Both the position numbers and the translations under genes were made by a program. The notes beneath the pieces were generated by a model that worked only from the letters and a program-made list of their open reading frames with translations, ran no database searches and was not told where the DNA came from. A stretch of DNA of 64,000 bases from Heterobilharzia americana (Eukaryota > Platyhelminthes > Trematoda > Strigeidida > Schistosomatidae): NCBI GenBank assembly GCA_944470555.2, contig OX104127.1, positions 41,653,934-41,717,933 of the forward strand, given 5' to 3'. Shown here piece by piece: positions 51,519 through 62,704 of the stretch. Numbering within the stretch: position 1 is the stretch's first letter; each line of letters starts with the position of its first letter.

Positions 51519-52264
51519 AAAATTAATTATTTAGTCATTTAATAATTGGTTCATATAGATTCGATATTAAAATGTTGGAAATCGGTTTGTTTCATAACGG
51601 CCTACTGTAGATATCCCTTTCTTAATAAATCTGTTTTACTTACTAGAACTAAAGATCTGATTGATTAGTGCCTAACAATTGAATCAAGGGCAGAGGAATT
51701 GTACTCCTTTCCATCTACTTAATTCAGGTGGATAGTTACAATCACAACTCGTATATAAATGTAACTAGGCGATAAACATACATTTAGCCATTTAGCATAG
51801 CAGAGATATAACAAGACTTAGGCTTCTATCCATAAAGTGTTCATGAAAAAAACACTTGTTCAGTTTCACTGTAACTAAGGATGGTCTAAAATATAAATAC
51901 TTATACCTGTTAGTGATTCTATGATAAAGAAGACGTAAACAAATTATTATTATGGATAAAAGTTGATGGACCAGTAGATTATTTATTTTCTTAAATGAAT
52001 TTATTTATACCCGTGATATTTTTGATCCATTTGTGACCTTACCTTAGTTTCGTCAGTATTTATTAACTTTAGGTCGTATAATATTCGATCAGTTTATAAA
52101 ATGTACTAACAATTAGGTTCAATATAGCTTGAGGGTTGCCTTATGATTCAGTAATTTAGAGTATCTAATATCAAATATTTAATCATCATTTCAGTTAATC
52201 ATTCTATAATTCAAAAAAATTTGAACAATCGTATGCTACACGAATATACTTAATCATAATCATC
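51519..52264. other. No feature recognised
   Basis: AT-rich; nothing supported. Confidence 0.4.
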
Positions 52265-52370
52265 TTTCTTACTGTTCAGGAGTCCCATACTAAGACGAAA
52301 CAGTTGTTCAGTGCTCCCAGATTTTCAGTGGTTCCCTAACTGATATCATTCCATGATGAATACTACTTCT
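52265..52370 (+). mobile_element. Second-family SINE 3' fragment
   Basis: CAGGAGTCCCATACTAAGAC, GAAACAGTTGTTCAGTGCTCC and the tail GATGAATACTACTTCTA. Starts within the ribozyme (5' part missing). Confidence 0.8.
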
Positions 52371-52751
52371 ACCTTTCTTATATATCTGATAAAGCGAGTT
52401 TTGCATTTTAGGAGACCTTTTACATGTTGTATAATTATAATTTTTAGATCTACATCTATGTACAATAAAGACATGGTTTTTAAGAATTTATTAGTAACTT
52501 CTATAGTTTTAAAACTAACGTTCCAAATTGCAGATAACTTTTTTTAGCAAATTTACGTGAATTTAATTGAATGACTACTTTTAAAAAAAGCACTGAGTAG
52601 TATGAAACAGTCATTTACAAAGACTGGAAGTTATAGTTTCGAGTTATAAATATTTAGCCATTGAAGAAATTACCTGGAATTCCTTTCCTTAATCAGTTCA
52701 GAGACCTATACTTGACTAATGAAGTTTAGAAATAAAGGTTCTTTTTAATTT

Positions 52752-52964
52752 TTGAGGGGGTTGTGGAGATTTGGAATTATTTCAAGTTGTTATTCATCGT
52801 AGACTGACATCAGTTGGAGGAACAAAGGAAACCTGGGAGCACTGGACAGCTGTTTCGTCCTAGTATGGGACTCCTCAGCAGTGCGCACCCACGACCCCAC
52901 CAGCAGGGATCGAACCCGCGACCTTCAGGTTCCGCGGTCAGCGCGTTACCATTGAGCCACTGGT
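52752..52964 (-). mobile_element. Second-family hammerhead SINE, single truncated unit
   Basis: Minus strand from the A-box region (CCAGTGGCTCAATGGTAACG at the upper end) through B-box GGTTCGATCCC, intact ribozyme, to the CCACAACCCCCTCAAAA tail. Only a few differences from the 24.4-kb copy, so a young copy, 5'-truncated at the A-box. Confidence 0.92.
52839..52884 (-). ncRNA. Hammerhead ribozyme, second SINE family (intact)
   Basis: Same 46 bases as 24667-24712: GCACTG/CAGTGC stem I, CTGAGGA, GTCC/GGAC, GAA, ACAGCTGT, GTC cleavage triplet. Confidence 0.92.
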
Positions 52965-54127
52965 TGAAGTATTGATGTCAACTTCATAGAAATAAGACTA
53001 CTCCACCCTAAATAATTAACTAGATGTGTGATGCTTACAGATATTTTGGTTTCTGATTTGTTTTTTTGTTGAGATATCTCAGGTTTATAGTATTTTCTGG
53101 TAGATTTCCCTATTCATTTCTGAGTTATATATTGTTAATCGTGATTTCATCAGCCTTTTGCATAGCTAAGTAATACACCAATAGTATTTCATATTACCTT
53201 TTAAAATCTGAATGGTATCAAGTGATCAAGGATATACATAGTATGAGATTTGCAGTCTATAAGATAAGTTAAAGGATTCTGACAAATAAAAATGTATTAC
53301 AATACATTCCTAATATAAATGGAAACACACGTCAACAGACTATTAGACTAACCAGTTTCTTTTAAAATGCGTATAATTTCGCTTACAAAATCAGTGATTA
53401 ACAGGCTAAATAATTTTTAGATAATCGCCTAAAATGATAATCCTTATAAATTTAGCATGTGCCTGTTTATCGTTAAACAAGTTTGGAGATATTCTTGTCG
53501 AGTGTAGTTTCTGTCTGACTAAACATTCTATTTGCAGTTCTGCAAAACAGTGCACAAAATTTTTGTCCTTGTAATTCTAGATTTTATTTGACTTCATTTT
53601 AATTATGCTGTTTAGGATGACCTTAGTTGATAAACTATCTTTTTATACTCCGAAAATAACTAAAAATTAGGGTTAAACCTTTATTGTAACAAAATTGAAG
53701 CTAGAAAATTTAGAATTATCGTTTCTGTAAACCAGCTACTTTGTTACGCCTTCTAATCAGTCGTAAAATAGGTCACAAGTTTACTTCATTCATCTGTTGA
53801 TCTTCATTGGAGACGTACAATCTATTTTTTTCCATTACAATTGATCTTTTATACAGTTGAGTATTACAATTCAATACTCTTCCCTTTGTTGATGGAGTAG
53901 GACTTTTTGACAACCAAAGGTCAAAACAGACAATGCAGACTTCAAATAAACCTTGAAATTGCTTCAATCACTCTGTAAGTTCCTATGAGTATTTACCCAT
54001 AATTACTCAACTCAGAAAAATATCAGCATAATTAAAGCTGTGTCTAGATGTCAAAACCGTTTCTGATCATCGAAAGCATATACTACTTAGTAGCTTATAA
54101 AACTGACATCATCTCCTTCAGAGCTAT

Positions 54128-54172
<45 letters not shown>

Positions 54173-54954
54173 GCGTCTTACTTTAGTAGAATGTACCAAT
54201 TCAATTATATTTTGCATTCAGTGACTACTGGAGGCCAAGATTTGTTAACGTTATCACACTGTGTAGTATAAATACTTTTTACCGAATAATTCACAGAGAA
54301 TTTTTAAAACAAGCGGCTTGATAACGTAGATATAAGCGACTTGAGAATTGTTATTTTAACTATCCAATTAACCGGAGGTAAATTTAGATAACATCAAATA
54401 CTTATCTACTGGATAATTTTTACCATTTCTCCTCTAACAATATTATTAGAGGATAATTGATGAAAACTGTTGAACCCTTTTTTTACTCAGTTTACCAGTT
54501 ACCATGGTAAGAGCGTTGCATGAATTACTTCATAATATAATAATGATGAGATAAATCAAGTCATCAGCGGTAAGCACTGAAAATGTAAGATTTACAAATA
54601 TTTATAGGTACTCACTGAATACTTGTCTACTAAACAATAACATAATCGACAAAGTGTATATATCTTGTAGTGTTGTAAAGAAAAGCCTTAACCTACACAA
54701 TCATTCAAGTTAGAAAAACAGGAAATGCCCGTTGTCATTAAAAAGATTAGTTGACTGAGACTGGGAAGCGAAAGCAACACTCAGGTGCAAAGCGAAAGTT
54801 CTAAAAAGGCATGAGTTTGCTTCTTTGATTTATGACACAGTGATACAGTATTATTTACTTGATGACGTTTGCAGCATAAATTGTTGCTCATAATCATACA
54901 ATTGTAATCATACCATTTTTGACATGTGCTTTTTGTAGTCCTTTCACCTCATAT
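52965..54954. other. No gene recognised; AT microsatellite at 54131-54169
   Basis: AT-rich with one alternating AT run of about 40 bases. A minus-strand frame at 53773-53967 has a stop immediately before it and no motif. Confidence 0.45.
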
Positions 54955-56065
54955 TCTTTGCTTTAATTAGTAGTAACATTTTCCATATCTCTGGTGTAAG
55001 TGTTGCGTCATTCCTACTACATGTATTGGATGTTAATTCGACAAATACGGATTCGGTAATCAATCTCTCTTACCATCTTTTACTTTAGTACATTGGTTTG
55101 ACTCCACCCTGTTGTGTGGAGTGTGTGTTAATACCTCCATTGCGATATTATTATTATTATTAGTCCCTTGGGTTCCTAATGGAACATAGGGATTCACTAG
55201 CACGTCTCCAGTGACCTCTGTTCTCTGAGATCTTTTGAACCTGGTTCCATGACAGCCCAGAAGCTCTCATTTCCACCTCGCACGATCTCCTCCATGTCAC
55301 CCTCATCTCGGACACCCAACTCGTCGCTTCCCATGGGGATTCCACTCGAGCAACTGGCCTGACCTGGAGCGTGATGTCCCCAGTCCGCCTTCTCAGTGCA
55401 TACCCGATCCATCTCCACTTCCTTCCAGTGCATATTTGTTGGGTGATAGGTTCTTGGTTGGTTCGTTCCCAGAGCTCCTCGTTGCTTATTCTTTCTGGCC
55501 ATCTGATCTCCATCTTCAGTAACGAGCCAGTGTAGGCAGTTGTTGATGAATGTCCGTAGTTTATTGGAAATCTCTTTCGTAACGCGCCAAGTCTCTGAAC
55601 CATACAGAAGCACTGACTTGACGTTGATGTTGAAAATCTGGATCTTGTTCCATCCATTGCGATAGCCAATTGCTTTTTCTAGTTTAATGATCTTATATGG
55701 GCCTGTCATTCTATGTTTAACTAAATTCTTATGTCCCGCTATTCTAACTGACTCCTACTGGCTAGTTTCACCTATGTACTTGACGTCACAATCTCTACAT
55801 GGAATTTGATAGGTCAGATTATTCTGCTTAATTGCTTCTATCGGATCCTTAAGCCAGCCGACAAATCTTATCTGTGAATGAGCTTGTAGGTTTAAATGTC
55901 ACACTAATTCCAACTTTGTTGTATATCCTACGTAAAGCTTATGATGTGCCTTTCTTATAGGGTAACATAATCCAGGCTTTGAATTGTTATATTCTCGTTT
56001 TGTCGATTATATTCGTACTGGTGTCACTGTTATTATTTCGTTTATTATGTGTTCGTACAAATGTC
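54955..56065 (-). pseudogene. Penelope-like element GIY-YIG fragment, interrupted by an RTE copy
   Basis: Minus strand about 55880-55740 encodes DPIEAIKQNNLTYQIPCRDC then DVKYIGETSQ followed by a stop. The continuation (downstream on the minus strand) is found below 55136, where the sequence parallels the end of the PLE at 37.4 kb. An RTE copy with a 12-bp TSD splits the two parts. Frameshifts and stops present. Confidence 0.85.
55136..55664 (-). mobile_element. RTE-type LINE 3' fragment with 12-bp TSD, copy 8
   Basis: TCCATTGCGATA (55136-55147 and 55653-55664) brackets a 505-bp insertion in a PLE. It encodes [34 protein letters not shown] and [13 protein letters not shown] in one frame and the [15 protein letters not shown] block in another; (TAA)n tail at 55148-55163. 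Confidence 0.95.
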
Positions 56066-56514
56066 TCAATAAACTGTAGAGGATAATTATTAACGCTTCT
56101 TTTTATGCGTTTCAGTTCTTAGTTTAGATCCTTGTAGTGACTAGTGAGTTTCCTAGCTCTACCATTTGGACTTTCGTCTAAGCCTGCCTTAACTGAAATT
56201 GAATGAGATAACTTGAAGTCTAAATACCTGTTAGAACTAGAATTGGAGGATAAAATGAAGGACAGATAGTGGTTTGGATACTATCGCCTATAGGAAACTC
56301 ACATATTCGAAAGTTTCCTAGATAAACATGGCAATCATACATAATAAAAGGCTACCATTACTACTAATTGACATGGTATTTGACAGGAAGTTGATATGCG
56401 TAAGTTTGTAGAGATCTTGCTGTCTACATCAAAGTGTAACTCAGTAGAAAACACATGAACAGGATTGGCTGACTTTGATTCATAAGTACCAAAACAACAG
56501 GATAAGTTATGCAT
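56066..56514. other. No feature recognised
   Basis: AT-rich; part may belong to the Penelope-like remnant, but no motif is left. Confidence 0.4.
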
Positions 56515-56700
56515 AAATTACAAAACTCTTATCATGGACTGACATTAGTTAGAGAACTTTCAGAAACCTGGGGGCACTGGACAGCTGTTTCATCCCACCA
56601 TAGGACTCTTCAGTAGTGTGCACTAGGATGAAACAACTATCCAATATTCCTCAGTTTTCACTTAATATCACCTCGTAATAAACACTACCTTGATGGATCC
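56515..56700. mobile_element. Second-family SINE fold-back, old
   Basis: Minus tail-plus-ribozyme (56525-56625; CTGAAGAG and GATGAAACAGC remnants) followed by a plus GGATGAAACAACTATCC and tail (56626-56690). Ribozymes degraded. Confidence 0.7.
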
Positions 56701-57381
56701 CTCTAAACACCCAAAATAAAATTAAAAAATTAGGTGATAATTAATTTTTTTGTTTAAAATTTAACTTTACTGATATGAACACATCAACTATTTGGACAAG
56801 CCCAACTCGGATACCATATAGTATTTCGTCACTCTAGACATCAACTAAGTCATTGTGTAAACCTAGCAAAAGAATAATTATTAGGTGTAAACAAGTTAAA
56901 TGGTCAATGTATTTGTATTGAAAATAAGTTGTTTTTCTGTTAAACATCACTCAATGAAAGTAAGAATACCATACAGGGGAATAGGTGTAACCATGTCGCT
57001 TTCTTCCTCATTAGCAATTTGTAATAAAAGAGAAGGAATATGGTTAACTCTATCACTATTCACTAGGAAGATAAAAATAGGAAGAGAAGGAAAGATAACT
57101 AACAAAAGCAGCAATATTGTTGATGCCTGATATAGATGGTAGTTACAGAAACAGGAACACTTGTTCCTATGGCCTTAATTTACTCTTTGTAGACATTATT
57201 CTATCATGAGTTATTTTATATAGAGTCAAGAGAGGCTAGTGATTACACTTCGTCTACCAGATAAATATTAATAAAATATTTTGAGTTATTTAAGAGTGAA
57301 GTGAAACAAGAAAGCTGGAGAAAACAGAAATTAAAACAACAAGATGATAAGTTTGACAAGAAGACGTATATAATCTAATGA
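56701..57381. other. No feature recognised
   Basis: A 76-codon plus frame at 56900-57130 has no motif. Confidence 0.4.
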
Positions 57382-57951
57382 AAGCTAGAAAATAGGTATA
57401 CGCTGTCTGGACCGATGAAAAGACCCCAGAAGAAGATTTCAGTTTTGCCAATGACGATTTATGTCTAATGTCGCACAAAACTCGAAGATCTACAGGCAGA
57501 AACTAACAAGTTGACAGAAGAGGCAGGGCAGCGAAGATGGAACTTCAAGTGAATGAAGGAAGTTGTCTCTTTCACCTACCTACCTACCTACCTACCTACC
57601 TAGGCAGCATAAGTTCAACTACAAGCGGCACATGCACAGATGATGATGATGATGTCACAACCAGGATCAGAAAGGCAGCAAAACAGACCTTCCTGCATTA
57701 ATCTGAAATCGGTGTGGAAATCTATTGCACTCCACTCAGTATAAAGCGTGAACAACATCCAGATTTTCATGACTAACTCAGTCAAGTAAGTCAGTGCTTC
57801 TATGTGGTGGTTGAGAGACTTGGTGTGTTACGAAAAGCATTTCCAACAAACAACTGTAGACATACATCATCAACAGCTACCGCATACGCTCACTCAATAC
57901 TGAAGGTTGAGATCAGATGACCAGAACAATAAGAATAAGCAACAACGAACT

Positions 57952-57994
<43 letters not shown>

Positions 57995-58715
57995 CAAACC
58001 AACAACAGCATCAACAACAACAAGCACCAATCACCATGAACGGGCGAAATCTAAAGGAAGTCGTCTCTTTCACCTACCTAGTCAGCATCGTTTCAATTGT
58101 AGGCAGAGGCACAGGTGAGGATGTGAAAACCAGGATCAAAAAAGCAAGACAAACTTTCACTAATCTGAAATCAGTGTGGAGATCTACTGCACTCGGCATA
58201 AAGAACAAGATTCGGATTTTCAACACGAATGCCAGTGGAATCAGTGCTGCTATATGGTTCAGAAACTTGGCGTGTCATGAGAAGCACTTCCAACAAACTA
58301 CAGACATTCATCAACAACTGTCTAAGCTGCCTCGATAGTGAAGATCTGATGGCCAGAAAGAATAAACAACGAAGCACTCACTCTGGAAACGAACCAGCGA
58401 GGTAAGAATCTATCACCCAACAGATATGCAGGGGAAAAAAGTGGAGATGGGTTGGATTGGGCATACACTGAAAAGGCCGACTGGAGACATCACGTACCAG
58501 GCCCTTGAGCGGAATCCAAAGGGAAATAACTAGTTGGGAGTCTGAGGAGAAGGTCACATGGAGGAGATCCTGTGAGGAAGAAATGAAAGGTTGTGGACAG
58601 TCGTGGCGCCAGATTGAAAAGGCTGTAGAGAAGACAGTGGAATGGAGACGTGCTAGTGAAGCCGTATGTTCCACTAGGAACCCAAAGGGAAAATAATAAA
58701 AATAAATAAGCTAGA
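57382..58715 (+). mobile_element. RTE-type LINE fragment, copy 9, with internal repeats
   Basis: Candidate 8-bp TSD AAGCTAGA (57382-57389 and 58708-58715). Content in order: VWTDEKTPEEDF-type RT segment, KLEDLQAETNKLTEEAGQ region, CCTA run (57573-57603), a first YLGS-to-TWWLRD region, GGCTGGCT run (57952-57992), then a second YL-S-to-C-terminus region (NGRNLKEVVSFTYLVSIVSI, IRIFNTNASG, WIGHTLKRPTGDITYQ) and an AATAATAAAAATAAATAAG end. The region before LGS is thus present twice, an internal duplication. Confidence 0.87.
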
Positions 58716-59747
58716 CCTTCATATCTGCTACTTGATCTACTCATTCTATTGATCTCCTTACCTGGATTAAGTCTGTGTATTTAGCCAGTCTTTTAAAGTC
58801 TCTTTCTCTGATTAATTTGTTTGTACTTATTATCTCAGATCTTTGGTTTGGTACCATAGCAAACTTGCTAAGACTTAGTGTATTTGAACAATGAATGGGG
58901 AAGTCATTAAATTAAAAAATTATAATGGCGGAAATGTTTCTTATTTTTAATCTTAATATAAGCAGATTTATGCAGCCAAAGGTCGTAAGAGACAGGGAAT
59001 CGAGATATATGTGAATAATATTACTATTCAAAAGAGATGTTCAAAGAATGAGTTGAAATCAACCGGTGGATTTGGCTCCAGAGCCATAAAAAAAAATATC
59101 ATGAAATGTAGGCACATGTATAAGGAATAGTTAAACATAATGCATATGAACGGATAAATTCATTCATTTGCAAAGCCGTCATTAGATAACTTATGACATT
59201 TATACATTCTCAGACTTTGTTCCCCTCAGAGACTCAATATTATTTAATTGGTTAGTTTTAGATAATGTAAGAATAGTTTAGTTTTATGCTTTCAGTGAAT
59301 ATGTGTAAATTTGTAATTCTAACTTGGCGCTATTCAAATCATCCTGGCATACCAATAACTTATAATTAACTATATATTCTGTCTTAAAAAGACAAGTAGC
59401 TTAACTTATATCGCATTAATTACCATATAGAAATTTCAGGGTAGAAGTGAATACCATCTACAGAATAGTGGGACGATAGGCTAGTTAACGGTTTTGGTGG
59501 ACAGTTACAAACAACCATCTAAAAAACAACAGTAAGTCTTTTCGAAGAGATATAATTAAATAAGGCACGACTGATATACTTTAAACAGTCCAGTAGTATG
59601 TTTCCTTTTGGCTTTTGAAATGGTACAGTCAGCAAAATCTCTACATATGCTAGATGAATGGTCGTCTATACTAAAAACTATCATCTAGTTTTCATTCTGC
59701 TTTTTATTCAAACCATTTGGTGCAGGTGTAATGATTACCCTCTACTG
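58716..59747. other. No feature recognised
   Basis: AT-rich; nothing supported. Confidence 0.4.
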
Positions 59748-61835
59748 CTATTATTTGTCCCCTGCTTTCCTAATGAAATATAGGGCTTCACTAGCACGTC
59801 TCCAGTGACCTCTGTTCTCTGAGATCTTTTGAACCTGGTTCCATGACAGCCCAGAAGCTCGCATTCCCTCCTCGCACGACCTCCTCCATGTCACCCTCAT
59901 CTCGAACACCCAACTCGTCGCTTCCCATGGGGATTCCACTCGAGCAACTGGCCTGACCTGGAGCGTGATGTCCCCAGTCCGCCTTCTCACTGCATGCCCA
60001 ATCCATCTCCACTTCCTTCCAGTGCATATTTGTTGGGTGATAGGTTCTTGGTTGGTTCGTTCCCAGAGCTCCTCGTTGCTTATTCTTTCTGGCCATCTGA
60101 TCTCCATCTTCAGTAACGAGCCAGTGTAGGCAGTTGTTGATGAATGTCTGTAGTTTATTGGAAATGCCTTTCTTAACACGCCAAGTCTCTCAACCATCAC
60201 ACAGAAGCACTGACTTGACGTTGGTGTTGAAAATCCGGATCTTGTTCCACATGCTGAGTGCAGTGGAGGAGATCTCCACACTGGTTTCAGGCTAATGCAG
60301 GCCTGTCTTGCTTTTCCGATTCTGACTTTGACATCCTCGTCTGTGCCTGTGTTGCCTGTAGTTGAAACAGTGCTGCCTAAATACGTGAAGGAGGTTACTT
60401 CCTTTAAGTTTCTCCCATTGACGGTGACTGGAGTTTGTTGTTGTTGGTGGTGGTGGTGGTGCGATATCTTCATCACTTCTGTCTTCTCTATATTCACTTG
60501 AAGTCCCGTTTTCGCTGCCCTACCTCTTCTGTCAACATGTTAGTTTTCGCCTGTAGATCTTCAAGTTTGTGTGACACTAGACACTAGTCATCGGCGAAAT
60601 CCAAATCTCCTAGGGTCTTTTCCTCCGTCCAGCCAGCGTATCCTCCTCTTCTCACTCCTCACAACTGTCTGTTGCATGATCCAGTCCAGTCCACTACCAT
60701 CAGGAATATCATGGGTGACAGCAGACAGCCTTAACTTAATCTTGCCTGTCTTCACTTCAAAAGCATCACTGAGCTAGTCATTGTGAATTACTTGGCATGT
60801 GGCGTCTTCATATAGTTGTTGAATGAGGTTGAAAAAGGTTTATGGTTTTCAGAGGTGTTGAAGCAGTTGCCAGATTACTTCTCAGTCGACGGTGTCGAAG
60901 GCGTTTTCAAAGTGGATGAAGTTGAGGTAGAGGGTTGACTGCCATTCTATGCTCTGTTCTATGGTGATGCGAGGTGTTGCAATTTGGTCCGCACATGATT
61001 TGTACTTCCTGAATCCAGCCAACCTGTTCAGGTTGTAGTTTTGAATCCAGTGCATCCTTTAGTCTCTCTAGGATGATGAGGCTTAATATTTTGCTTGCAT
61101 TGGGTGGACAGAAGTGTGATTCCGCACCAGTTCTTGCAAACACTGAGGTGTCCCTTCTTCGGGAGTTTGACAAGGTAACCCTTCTTCCAATCAATAGGCA
61201 GGTACCTTCCCTTCCTTCCTTGCAAACCTTCTGCGATAGTGGTGTGAGCATGTCCGCTGTTGTCCCTGTGTCTGCTCTCAGTGATTTGGGGGGGGGGGAT
61301 TCCATCTGGTCCTGTTGCTTTCCCGCATTTCGGTAGCTTCATGGCGTTCAGGACTTCTACCTTTGTTGGAGGGTTTGTGTTCACTTGTAGTTCTTTGGCC
61401 CATTGTTTCCTTTGTTTCCGTTCTTTGGCAATTAAATTTCCGCCATCATCTTTTATTGGTTTCATCTGTGTTGATTTCTTCCCTCCCAGATAGTAACCTA
61501 GTTATTTGATACAATGTTGTCAGGTCTCTCCCACCAGCACCCTGTTCTGCTTCACTTGCCAATGTGTCGTGGAAGTGTCTTTTGTCTTTCCGCACACTCT
61601 TCTTCACTTCTTTGTCCAGTGTATTGTTTTATACATTGTACTCAGATCCTCTTCTCGTTGTGCATCCTTGCACTGGTTTATCTTCTGCCTCAACATCCTT
61701 CTCTCCTCTATCAGCTTCCATGTGTCCGTCGAGATCCATTCCTTGTCCTGACTTTTTTCTTTTTCCTTCCTTATACGGTTATGCATGTTTCTTCCTACAC
61801 AGCTTTCAAAGAAATCCAGTGCACCCTCTATTGCT
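59748..61835 (-). mobile_element. RTE-type LINE, longest copy (10), reverse transcriptase pseudogene
   Basis: Minus strand about 2.09 kb. From 5': a linker region (IRKEKEKSQDKEWISTDTWK, CKDAQREEDLSTMYKT), then RT blocks KCGKATGPDGIPPPQ, DWKKGYLVKLPKKGHLSVCK, CGITLLS, then a QVGWIQEVQI-type block. A damaged catalytic region follows, then NIEKTEVMKIS, NGRNLKEVTSFTYLGSTVST and a continuous C-terminal frame (59751-60497, 248 codons) with [20 protein letters not shown] and WRWIGHAVRRRTGDITLQ. The N-terminal endonuclease is absent. RTE copies in schistosomes are usually truncated like this. Confidence 0.92.
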
Positions 61836-62492
61836 AGTAAGCAGAAAATTATGCATGTTTGGTTCGTGATAAGTTCTTTTTCTAGAAAATAATTATTCAG
61901 ATTCTTAATTGAATATAAAGTGTTTCCATTTCTCATTATTAAAAATAGTAATACACGAAGAAAAAACATTATTGATGTGACATTTGAAGGAAAACTCATT
62001 TATTCTGGTAATTCGTCGTGTGGTGATCATTACTCTCTGTGAAAGTAATACCAATAGTTCATTTTTTAAAGAATGGTCGACCACTTTTATTCGATAATTT
62101 TGATGCCTACCTTCTATATAATTTATTTCCAGTTCATTCATCTCTTACTGAATTGTTTCACTGCAGCAGTTCTTGAAAACGTTGTTAAAAAAAAGATTAA
62201 GCAGGTATCTTTCTCTGAAGTAAAAAAGTCTAGGCTTGATGCATCAAATTAAGGTCACAGTATACAACTAGTTTACAGTATGTCGTTCACCTATACTTCA
62301 CTTTCAGCAGAATGAGATTTGGTAACAGTTATTAAGTATTATTATTTCTCACTCCTTATTGGCCTCTGTATTTTTTTATTGGCACACGTAGCATATATTT
62401 TATCTTATATTCTTCTAATTGTTGACATTTTAAAGTAACCACCTCCCAGATTCATCACTTTGCAATATATCTCTTGTTTCTGTAATCATTTA
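61836..62492. other. No feature recognised
   Basis: AT-rich; nothing supported. Confidence 0.4.
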
Positions 62493-62691
62493 CTAGTTAT
62501 GACTTCTGCATATCAAGGTAATTGGATGACAGCGTTGATTTTTAACTTTATCGAATCCATAATCACAGACTTCCAAGAACCTTGTTAGAAACAGAAGTCT
62601 AGTAGTTGCCGAATAGATTAAAGGTAATCCAGCAGATGTATCAAATAAGTTAACATTAAAAATATCGTCGGGCATGTATGAAGAAAACAAA
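62493..62691 (-). CDS. Possible exon of an unknown protein
   Basis: Preceded on the minus strand by a very good acceptor (TTTCTTCCTACAG, 62692-62704). The open frame reads FSSYMPDDIFNVNLFDTSAG, then LPLIYSATTRLLFLTRFLEV and a CDYGFDKVKNQRCHPI segment, ending at a stop at 62493. It could be a terminal exon. I do not recognise the protein, see no partner exon, and the frame could be chance. Confidence 0.3.
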
Positions 62692-62704
62692 CTGTAGGAA
62701 GAAA

